Positions 58,111 through 64,000 of a DNA stretch of 64,000 nucleotides are shown here, piece after piece. Below the pieces are notes generated by a model that saw only the letters and a list, made by a program, of their open reading frames with translations, did not search any database and had not been told where the DNA came from. Position numbers and translations under genes: made by a program. The DNA comes from Micromussa lordhowensis (Eukaryota > Cnidaria > Anthozoa > Scleractinia > Lobophylliidae): contig OZ026605.1 in the NCBI GenBank assembly GCA_964020085.1, positions 6,620,328 through 6,684,327 of the forward strand, written 5' to 3'. The number at the start of each line of letters is the position of its first letter. Within the stretch, counting starts at the first letter, position 1.

Positions 58111-58278
58111 TTAATATACTTTATTCTTTAAAGTACAGTAATCTTCTCTCTCACTGCTCGTCGATTCCTCACTGCTCGTCGATTCCTCATCTGAATTAGG
58201 ATCATAATCACTATCGCTACTATCAGTATCATGGAGTGGGTCTTCAGACAAGAATTTTTTAAAATTCGGAATTGGCAT
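58111..58278 (-). CDS. Small acidic protein
   Basis: 55-residue frame from ATG (58278) to TAA, too short for usual ORF lists. It is rich in Asp, Glu and Ser: a DTDSSDSDYDP stretch, then EESTSS repeated by an 18-bp tandem duplication, ending in a short basic tail. It fits between polymerase (5 bp) and VLTF3 (5 bp) and is preceded by AT-rich TTTATAGTATAT like other starts here. No family recognised; acidic low-complexity proteins of this sort are often DNA mimics or transcription partners, but that is speculation. Confidence 0.55.
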   Translation of the reverse strand: MPIPNFKKFLSEDPLHDTDSSDSDYDPNSDEESTSSEESTSSEREDYCTLKNKVY

Positions 58279-58283
58279 ATATA

Positions 58284-61200
58284 CTATAAATTATTATTTA
58301 TTTTATGATTCCCATATGCATAACTACTGATACCATCATCTAAAATATATCTTTTATCATCAAAAGGTGATAATGATACTTTATTAATTTGGTAACTAGA
58401 TATCTGATGATGCTCTGACCGGATAGTTCGCATCTTATGCCACATAGTATTACATTTTTGTAAGGTATTGAGATAATCAGAGAGAGATAATTCACTCTTA
58501 ATGACATTCTTCTTGACACCCTTAGCAGTCTTGTTTTCCTTGTTTTCTGTCTTGTAACTATACATTTTACTTTTTAGACCAACAAATTCTGTAATAGTAT
58601 CACCAGCTGTTTCATCTTTGAATTTACCAATTACTTTTTTATTTTCTGCAAAATGGAACTTAGACGATTTGGGATAATCACTATTGTCAAATAGGTCCTT
58701 GTCCTTATAGAAGTCACTATATATGTCTTCTGCTTTTATATGGTAAAATAAAGAGTCAGTATCAGTAAAAAGTAACTTACTCCCAGGGTATTTTTTTCTG
58801 ATATAGTTGTAATGGAACTCATACATTAATGTTTTACTCATTTCCAAAATAGAGAAACCAACATAAGATGGTTTATCTAAGAATAAACAGGTCTTTTTCA
58901 TTTGTACTCCTACTAAATTTTCATCAAATATTTTACTAGAAACGTAAGTTGGTTGTCTAGTCAATTTCAAAAAATGTTCCGGATCCGTTTCTAATTTAAT
59001 ATTAGATCTTTTTCTCAGGTTTTCCATAGTTTTACCAAACACAGAGTTATTCATCAGCTTAAAGAAGTCCTTTTCAAAACTATTCTTAGCCATTGTTCTC
59101 TTTTCAGTGTTAAAATCAATGTATCGTTTCATCCAAGGTCGCTGAGTAAATTCCAATACTCTATGAATCTTCTTTAACTTCATACCAAGAGATAAATAAA
59201 GCTGCAAATTTCTGTAATGTAATACATATTTTTCTTTATTCATTAGATTGGGAACCAACTTGTGAACTCTACCACTGCTAATATTTTCTGAATCTTTTAA
59301 ATCTTTGCAATACTTTGACAACATATCATCAGTGATTAAAATCTTTTCTGGTGCTAATGGATAATCATTATGCAAATCGTGTAGCTCTTCCGGATATTCT
59401 AAATCTACCTCTAAAACGACACCTTTTCTAGTATCATTTGTGTAATTTTCTAAGATGAAATCTTCAGGATCCTCAAAATCTTCAGAGGGAATCCATCGGA
59501 AATCTCCAGTTGGTAGTGACTGTGACATAGCCCAACCATAAAGGTTGTTAGCATCTAAATAGATCAAATAAGAAGATTCTACCTTCGGATTGTGATTTTT
59601 CATATACTTGTTGTTTGCAACAGCATGTCTATGAGTAATAGTACTAATACCACCACGCATTCCCTTTTCAATGAATAGTTGTTGATCTAAATCTGAAATT
59701 AAATCTAGATTTACCCCTGTCATTCTCAGTAATGCATCCCACGATAACCCAGGCGCTGAATAATAATGACAAGGATCTAACCCATAGTCCTTCAAACATA
59801 TAGTTCTGAAATTTTCAAATACATCCGCTAAGAGTAGAACATCTGTACGCAAATATAAATCATGATACTCACCTAAGTCTCTGATTTGAAAGGCATTCCA
59901 AACTCGTTTTGCGTGCGAGTAATCACTATCTGAAATATTTGTATCATTTAAAATACTGTAAAAATCTTCTATCGCTGGTAAAGACTTCTCACTGAATCGC
60001 TGGAACGAGTCCATGTAATCATAAGGGTAAACACCTTTTCGCTTGATTAATCTGAATTGCTCATCATTTGGAAAAGCCTCCCGTGTATATGAGAATGCAT
60101 CATCAGTTAAATTACTGCTTAATCTGTCTAAACTCTGACTCATAAATGAAAAACTGTCAATGAAAGTCAAATGTTTACCTAGTCTAAAACCCATATATTT
60201 CTCAAAATTACTTGCTATAACACCAATATTCATACTACGTTTTTCATAATGAATATTACAATCAGGATCTTCAAATTCAACAATATCATAGACTACATCT
60301 TCATTTATTAGTTTTCCTAATTTTTGCATGATAAAATGACAGTCATAACCTTTAAGATTGTGAAAGATTACAGGAATTTTTAACTTTTCTGCACTAATAG
60401 TCCATTTAAGATTGCAATCACTATGAGCAGCGCCACGATATTTACCTGTAATATGGCAATGATCTCTGACTTTATTTTTTGAAGGTTCATCTTCATCATT
60501 ATCTTCATTAAATTTTATTTTACAAATATGGCATTTAGTAGCATTTTGGAAATCTCTTTCATTTTTCTCTGTCATAACTAATGGTTTCTGAAATCGTTCT
60601 CGCACTATACTTCGACAATCTTCTACTTCATTCATCATCTGTACAATAAATTTCTCTATAGCATCTTCTCCACGGTAAATTTTTACTGGTTTTGAATATC
60701 TGTTATCATATCTACAAACTAATTTATATCCATAACCACAAGCCTGGTGACTCTGATAAGTAATCGTGTAAGACTGCTGGTCTGATGGAATACAGCCATC
60801 TATCCGCTCTGTGATTGCTTCAAAATCAGCGTAAATGACAAAAGGCACAGGTAACATTTTCTTGTGATTTTTGAAATAAATTTTTGATCCTTCTACAGGC
60901 ATCTTGATCGCTTGAGTTCCATTAAGGAGCAGGCAATCCTGCTTGTGGTTTTCCAGGACTCTAGCAGAACTGCAACAATGAAGACAACGCAAACAAAAAT
61001 ATTTCTTTTCTTTGTGATCATTGAATGAAAACATAAATCGACTGAAATCCTTTATAAGTACATAGTGGCTCTTGTCCCCTTCTTCAATCCATAGTAATTC
61101 CAAGTGGTCTGTAAAATTAGTTTCTGATATTCTGATAGGATAAGCTCCCTGATGATAACCAAATACATTAATATTAATCTTATTTTGCTTTTCAATCCTT

Positions 61201-61940
61201 TTAATATCTTTTACAGTGACCGGAAAAGTGACACCAGTGTAATCTAACCGTTTGACAGATTCTCGATCTGCCTTGGTTATTCTTTCCGGATGAACTATAA
61301 GTGGATTTAAATGCCTATTATGACACCATAGGAAACAACGATTGTCTTCATTTTTGGGATTGATTAAACCCTTCATAGGGTTACGCAGTTCCTCTGGTAG
61401 CTGAATATATGATGTTCCTCTTAATGGAAAGTAAGAGACAATATTAATTATATGTAATTCTACCGATTCAAATACCCAACCAGAACCTTCAGAGAGCCAA
61501 ACAGCTATTAACTCTAAAATTCTTTCAATGCTATTATGGATAGACTCTTCTATATCTAGTCTATTGGTCACAGTAAAAGGCCCGGCATTAAAATAAGGTT
61601 CTCGGTAAATTATCGTACCCTCTTTACGCTTTGATAATCGCACCCTCAGAGTAGTATTGTATTTAAATCCTCTTTTATCTGACAATATTTTAATTAAAAG
61701 ATCAAATATTGCTTTTCTAGTATTATTTAACTGTATTGATGGATCATTACTATTAACAATTGGTACTTCATAAGATTTTACATATCCTTTTAATGCTTTA
61801 CTACGTTCAGGAATACTAATCGCTTCAGGTTCAGTTTTAGCTTCAGGTTTAGTTTTAGCTTCAGGGAAAAAAAAATTACTAATTGCGTTAGGGATAATTT
61901 TCGTAGTAAAATTACTAATTGCTTCAGGGATAAATTTCAA
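58284..61940 (-). CDS. Protein-primed family B DNA polymerase
   Basis: 1218 codons without a stop. An N-terminal region with a Cys/His cluster (YFCLRCLHCC...HKQDC) precedes the exonuclease motifs: VIYADFEAI (Exo I), IFHNLKGYDCHF (Exo II) and YLRTDVLLLADVF (Exo III). Polymerase motifs follow: YLDANNLYGWAMS (A), KLMNNSVFGKTMEN (B) and LLFTDTDSLFYH (C). The DANNLYG form and this order identify the DNA_pol_B_2 type used by Polintons, adintoviruses and relatives, which start replication from a terminal protein. All catalytic acidic residues are visible. The frame has no early ATG (TTG at 61940; the first Met is about residue 190), and its PEAKTKPEAKTEPEA start resembles the preceding proline-rich frame, suggesting one protein across a -1 shift. 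Confidence 0.9.
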   Translation of the reverse strand: MKFIPEAISNFTTKIIPNAISNFFFPEAKTKPEAKTEPEAISIPERSKALKGYVKSYEVPIVNSNDPSIQLNNTRKAIFDLLIKILSDKRGFKYNTTLRVRLSKRKEGTIIYREPYFNAGPFTVTNRLDIEESIHNSIERILELIAVWLSEGSGWVFESVELHIINIVSYFPLRGTSYIQLPEELRNPMKGLINPKNEDNRCFLWCHNRHLNPLIVHPERITKADRESVKRLDYTGVTFPVTVKDIKRIEKQNKININVFGYHQGAYPIRISETNFTDHLELLWIEEGDKSHYVLIKDFSRFMFSFNDHKEKKYFCLRCLHCCSSARVLENHKQDCLLLNGTQAIKMPVEGSKIYFKNHKKMLPVPFVIYADFEAITERIDGCIPSDQQSYTITYQSHQACGYGYKLVCRYDNRYSKPVKIYRGEDAIEKFIVQMMNEVEDCRSIVRERFQKPLVMTEKNERDFQNATKCHICKIKFNEDNDEDEPSKNKVRDHCHITGKYRGAAHSDCNLKWTISAEKLKIPVIFHNLKGYDCHFIMQKLGKLINEDVVYDIVEFEDPDCNIHYEKRSMNIGVIASNFEKYMGFRLGKHLTFIDSFSFMSQSLDRLSSNLTDDAFSYTREAFPNDEQFRLIKRKGVYPYDYMDSFQRFSEKSLPAIEDFYSILNDTNISDSDYSHAKRVWNAFQIRDLGEYHDLYLRTDVLLLADVFENFRTICLKDYGLDPCHYYSAPGLSWDALLRMTGVNLDLISDLDQQLFIEKGMRGGISTITHRHAVANNKYMKNHNPKVESSYLIYLDANNLYGWAMSQSLPTGDFRWIPSEDFEDPEDFILENYTNDTRKGVVLEVDLEYPEELHDLHNDYPLAPEKILITDDMLSKYCKDLKDSENISSGRVHKLVPNLMNKEKYVLHYRNLQLYLSLGMKLKKIHRVLEFTQRPWMKRYIDFNTEKRTMAKNSFEKDFFKLMNNSVFGKTMENLRKRSNIKLETDPEHFLKLTRQPTYVSSKIFDENLVGVQMKKTCLFLDKPSYVGFSILEMSKTLMYEFHYNYIRKKYPGSKLLFTDTDSLFYHIKAEDIYSDFYKDKDLFDNSDYPKSSKFHFAENKKVIGKFKDETAGDTITEFVGLKSKMYSYKTENKENKTAKGVKKNVIKSELSLSDYLNTLQKCNTMWHKMRTIRSEHHQISSYQINKVSLSPFDDKRYILDDGISSYAYGNHKINNNL

Positions 61941-62209
61941 TCGTTTAATTGGTTCAGGTATATATAATATGGAATTATTTCATTAAATAAATTTTTAACC
62001 TTTTCTTGGAGTCTTTTAGGTAATGAAGCCGGTTCGGTAGCTGGTTTGGCAGGTGTGGCTGGGGCTTGTTCGGCAGGTGTTTGCCTACTAGGTAATGCTT
62101 TTATCCTCCTTATTTTTTTTTTCGGCACGGGTGGTTCGGCAGATGTGGATGGGTTGGCTGGGGCTTGTAGTGGAGGTTCTGCTAAATTCTCAATTATCGG
62201 ATCATCCAA
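61937..62209 (-). CDS. Proline/alanine-rich frame, probable N-terminal extension of the polymerase
   Basis: 90 codons from TTG (62209), with no ATG in frame after the upstream stop. Low complexity: Pro-, Ala- and Lys-rich, with a basic PKKKIRRIK cluster that could be a nuclear localisation signal, then a helical KRLQEKVKNLFNEI end. It overlaps the polymerase frame by 4 nt at its stop, and by about 40 nt counting the polymerase frame's upstream opening. The heptamer ATTAAAC (61943-61949, minus strand) sits just before the TGA. Either a separate linker-like protein or the N-terminus of a terminal-protein/polymerase fusion reached by -1 frameshift. Confidence 0.5.
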   Translation of the reverse strand: MDDPIIENLAEPPLQAPANPSTSAEPPVPKKKIRRIKALPSRQTPAEQAPATPAKPATEPASLPKRLQEKVKNLFNEIIPYYIYLNQLND

Positions 62210-62235
62210 TAAGGTACCTCCAACAAATGATTCAT

Positions 62236-62481
62236 TTAGTATTTTTGTTTAATTAATTTTTTTAGTCTATTTTCAACATAATCTTCTGATTTCTTAGTAA
62301 TTCTTTGTACGGCAGGTCCTATTTTTCCTTCATTGCGCTTATGAGTATCTGTCTTTAAATGCTGATATTTTCCCTTTTTTGCATACTTTTTCTCACATAT
62401 TTCACAATACCAATAAGATGGTTTTGGTAATGGTTTTGCAGGTAGGTGGGGCTTGGGTTTTATTTTAATTTTATTAATCAT
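62236..62481 (-). CDS. C2H2 zinc-finger protein 2
   Basis: 81 residues from ATG. After a proline/lysine start comes a single C2H2 finger (WYCEICEKKYAKKGKYQHLKTDTH) and a basic tail. It is a paralog of the frame 12 bp upstream, sharing WYC-xC, KGKY-HLKT and H. The start is preceded by ATAATATATATTATAG. Likely nucleic-acid binding; the exact role is unknown. Confidence 0.7.
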   Translation of the reverse strand: MINKIKIKPKPHLPAKPLPKPSYWYCEICEKKYAKKGKYQHLKTDTHKRNEGKIGPAVQRITKKSEDYVENRLKKLIKQKY

Positions 62482-62500
62482 CTATAATATATATTATGTA
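62482..62500 (-). promoter_or_regulatory. AT-rich start-proximal motif (zinc finger 2)
   Basis: Minus strand ATAATATATATTATAG directly before the ATG. A similar TATATAATTATATAG precedes the ATG at 62742 and TTTATAGTATAT precedes the ATG at 58278. This recurrence suggests a viral promoter-like element, though AT richness makes chance matches easy. Confidence 0.35.
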
Positions 62501-62517
62501 ACTAATTTTTTTTTTAA

Positions 62518-62560
<43 letters not shown>

Positions 62561-62742
62561 GTAACTACATTATTGTGTAAGTTTCTATTATGTTTCTTTG
62601 TCTTTAGATGCATATATTTTCCTCTATAAGTGTAATTTTTTCCATTTCCGCAGACATCACAATACCAAGCATAACTTTTGAGTTTTTCATTGATATATTT
62701 GTTTCTCTTTTCTCGTTTCAATTGTTCTTCTGTTTTTTCCAT
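62494..62742 (-). CDS. C2H2 zinc-finger protein 1 with poly-Asn
   Basis: 82 residues from ATG. A charged helix (EEQLKREKRNKYINEKLKS) leads into a C2H2 finger (WYCDVCGNG...RGKYMHLKTKKH). A run of 13 Asn follows, encoded by an AAT microsatellite (about 62519-62557), then a short basic end. Paralog of 62236-62481. The Asn run probably varies in length between copies. Confidence 0.7.
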
Positions 62743-62760
62743 CTATATAATTATATATCA
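62743..62760 (-). promoter_or_regulatory. AT-rich start-proximal motif (zinc finger 1)
   Basis: Minus strand TATATAATTATATAG ends right at the ATG, matching the pattern before two other frames of this element. Confidence 0.35.
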
Positions 62761-62772
62761 TATCTAATTTTT

Positions 62773-63588
62773 TTAAATAATTTTTTCTAAATCTTTTAAT
62801 GGCACCCAACTGTTAAATTCGTCTGGGTAACCTTTCCATTTGACTAATGCTTTTCCTTTAGACTTTCTGATAATTTTCTCTATTCTATAGACCTCTTGAT
62901 CTGTCTTTTGTAACTCTTCTCTGTAGAAAGTACCCTTAATCACTTCACCATTTAAGTCTTTTATCTTATAAGTAATAGGATTAGTGAATCTAATTTCGTC
63001 TATGATGAAAACTTCTTCAGTCCAATTAGGAGTATAGCCTTTATCAAAGGTCACCCTTTTGTATTTGCTTATTCGGACTCTATCACCTACTCTAAATTCG
63101 GGTTTTCTATTGTCTCTCGCTAAATCACTATATAAATTAAAATAAACTTTTCCATAGTTTTCAGGTTTTCTAGCTTGGATAGGCGTCATTCCTATTGATC
63201 TATGTTGGCTGTTGTTGTAAGAGGCGAGTATTTTAGGAAGGATGTCAACGTAGACTGTATTGTTTTGCATAGTGAATCTCTTATACATTTTATCTTTGAT
63301 AGTTCTATTCCATCTCTCACAAACTGCTGATTTCTCTTCGTTTTCAGTGGAATAGACCTTTATCTTATCCTTAGCTAAGAGATCCAACACATTTTTGTTA
63401 TAATATTCTTTTCCTTTGTCTACCCATAACATTTTAGGCTTATTTTTCACTAATAAGCTTTCAAACGCTTTAGCGACTTCTAAACCTGTTTTTGTCTTTA
63501 GAGGTACTATCCAACCATATTTACTGAAAAGGTCTAAGACCATTAGTAGATATTTATAACCTCGATTCCATTTGCTAAGCTTTTGCAT
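62773..63588 (-). CDS. Retroviral-type integrase with C-terminal chromodomain
   Basis: From the first ATG at 63588 the frame has 271 codons, but it is open upstream to about 63715 and the first catalytic Asp of the DDE triad lies in that upstream part (DIWCSDLVDMQKL). The second is in MLWVDKGKEYY and the Glu in SAVCERWNRT, 33 residues on. An RVGDRVRI stretch (SH3-like C-terminal domain) follows, and the C-terminus is a chromodomain (VYRIEKIIRK, ALVKWKGYP, NSWVP). This is the Polinton-type integrase (also annotated as transposon-derived F54H12.3-like), which inserts the element DNA. Upstream, the frame meets the PLA2-like frame at an A11 run in the -1 register. Confidence 0.88.
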   Translation of the reverse strand: MQKLSKWNRGYKYLLMVLDLFSKYGWIVPLKTKTGLEVAKAFESLLVKNKPKMLWVDKGKEYYNKNVLDLLAKDKIKVYSTENEEKSAVCERWNRTIKDKMYKRFTMQNNTVYVDILPKILASYNNSQHRSIGMTPIQARKPENYGKVYFNLYSDLARDNRKPEFRVGDRVRISKYKRVTFDKGYTPNWTEEVFIIDEIRFTNPITYKIKDLNGEVIKGTFYREELQKTDQEVYRIEKIIRKSKGKALVKWKGYPDEFNSWVPLKDLEKII

Positions 63589-63701
63589 ATCAACTAAGTC
63601 TGAACACCAGATATCATCTACATTATGTGCAATGACTCTTCGCTTGGTAAAATTTCGTTTTATAGGTTTGTGTAACTCATTAGCTAGCGCTTCCCATGTG
63701 T

Positions 63702-64000
63702 CTAAATTTTTAGCGTTTTTTTTTTTACTCCTAAACCAAGTTTTTGCTTTGTATTAATAGTGTTTCTAGCCAGCCAATGGCCCCACTGTCTCTCATTCCA
63801 GGGAATTGCATCTAAAGCTCGGACCATTTTCTTGTCAGCCACATTTTTACATGATTTTACATTACCTCCCTTATCAGCACATACTGAGTAATCAACATCG
63901 TGTTGCATGGCTATAGCATCTGTCTTACCTGTTGGCTGATCATAGATTTCATAGATTTGGCCAGTATCACGATCCCATTTTACTTGTTTTTCTAAATCAT
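63702..64000 (-). CDS. Phospholipase A2-like domain frame (partial, enters from right edge)
   Basis: The minus-strand frame is open from the window edge to TAG at 63702. It contains GKTDAIAMQHDVDYSVCAD and then CKNVADKKMV and WGHWLAR. HD followed by a Tyr two residues on is the catalytic signature of the parvovirus VP1-type PLA2 fold, reported in several animal virus lineages, where it opens endosomal membranes; the calcium loop would lie to the right. The frame ends soon after an 11-A run (plus-strand T at 63716-63726), beyond which the integrase frame continues in the -1 register, so the two may form one product. Assignment by motif only. Confidence 0.6.
   Translation of the reverse strand, partial: DLEKQVKWDRDTGQIYEIYDQPTGKTDAIAMQHDVDYSVCADKGGNVKSCKNVADKKMVRALDAIPWNERQWGHWLARNTINTKQKLGLGVKKKTLKI

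Larger units (their letters stand above)
56869..64000 (-). mobile_element. Endogenous Polinton/adintovirus-like DNA element (partial)
   Basis: Eight co-oriented, tightly packed minus-strand frames occupy nearly all of 57099-64000, with gaps of 0 to about 30 bp and no introns, unlike the flanking host DNA. Contents: PLA2-like domain, chromodomain integrase, two C2H2 proteins, proline-rich frame, protein-primed PolB, acidic protein and VLTF3-like factor. Integrase plus protein-primed PolB is the defining pair of Polintons and relatives. No capsid, packaging ATPase or protease is visible; they could lie right of the window. The left boundary is inferred from the tandem repeat and composition change. 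Confidence 0.82.

Noticed and set aside
1..64000. CRISPR array or bacterial operon features
   Set aside because: No regularly spaced identical repeats; gene structure is clearly eukaryotic, and the compact right-hand block is viral rather than bacterial.

Overview
The window is eukaryotic nuclear DNA from an animal, most likely an anthozoan cnidarian (sea anemone or stony coral). The support is: short exons with GT/AG borders in long AT-rich introns; secreted proteins built from EndoU and P-type trefoil domains; cnidarian-style tRNA-derived SINEs; several non-LTR retrotransposon remnants; many foldback and MITE elements; and an endogenous virus-like DNA element. I cannot name the species. Most long open frames outside the genes below come from repeats or are antisense shadows.

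Layout. (1) About 0.5-6.4 kb, minus strand: a secreted protein with a signal-peptide exon and five single-exon trefoil domains, all phase 1; its 3' end lies at or beyond the left edge. (2) 6.5-9.5 kb: three diverged tandem copies of a roughly 1.2-1.4 kb noncoding unit. (3) 11.6-13.4 kb: a decayed DUF3504 (Crypton-related) recombinase gene between 23-bp terminal inverted repeats. (4) 14.6-27.0 kb, plus strand: a complete nine-exon gene for a secreted EndoU ribonuclease with two C-terminal trefoils. Summed exons give 1158 nt, a whole number of codons, with a stop and a polyadenylation signal. Its introns carry an antisense LINE, a GC-rich MITE, a second LINE fragment and SINE sequence. (5) 27-37 kb: gene-poor DNA rich in foldback elements, with a piggyBac-type MITE, a LINE inside a TIR element and one MADF-domain gene. 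(6) 37-42.4 kb: at least four diverged copies of a repeat carrying promoter-proximal sequence. One copy holds the live first exon of a second EndoU gene and another holds a first exon killed by a stop codon. (7) 40.9-51 kb (perhaps to 53.7 kb), plus strand: the second EndoU gene. (8) 51.8-57 kb: LINE and MITE remnants, then a tandem repeat that may mark the edge of the next element. (9) 57.1-64.0 kb, minus strand and running off the right edge: a compact AT-rich virus-like block. In transcription order it encodes a phospholipase A2-like domain, a chromodomain integrase, two C2H2 zinc-finger proteins, a proline-rich reading frame, a protein-primed family B DNA polymerase, a small acidic protein and a VLTF3-like late transcription factor.

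How it fits together. The left and middle parts look like a locus of secreted proteins shaped by tandem duplication and by shuffling of symmetric phase-1 trefoil exons. The two EndoU paralogs share exon lengths, intron phases and both catalytic histidines. The right part is an integrated Polinton/adintovirus-like element of unusual composition: a VLTF3 homologue beside a protein-primed polymerase and an integrase. It has three reading-frame breaks, all equivalent to a -1 shift. Two lie at A10/A11 runs and one near ATTAAAC just before a stop. That pattern fits programmed frameshifting or slippage, or alternatively homopolymer errors or decay. This block is the strongest candidate for something undescribed.
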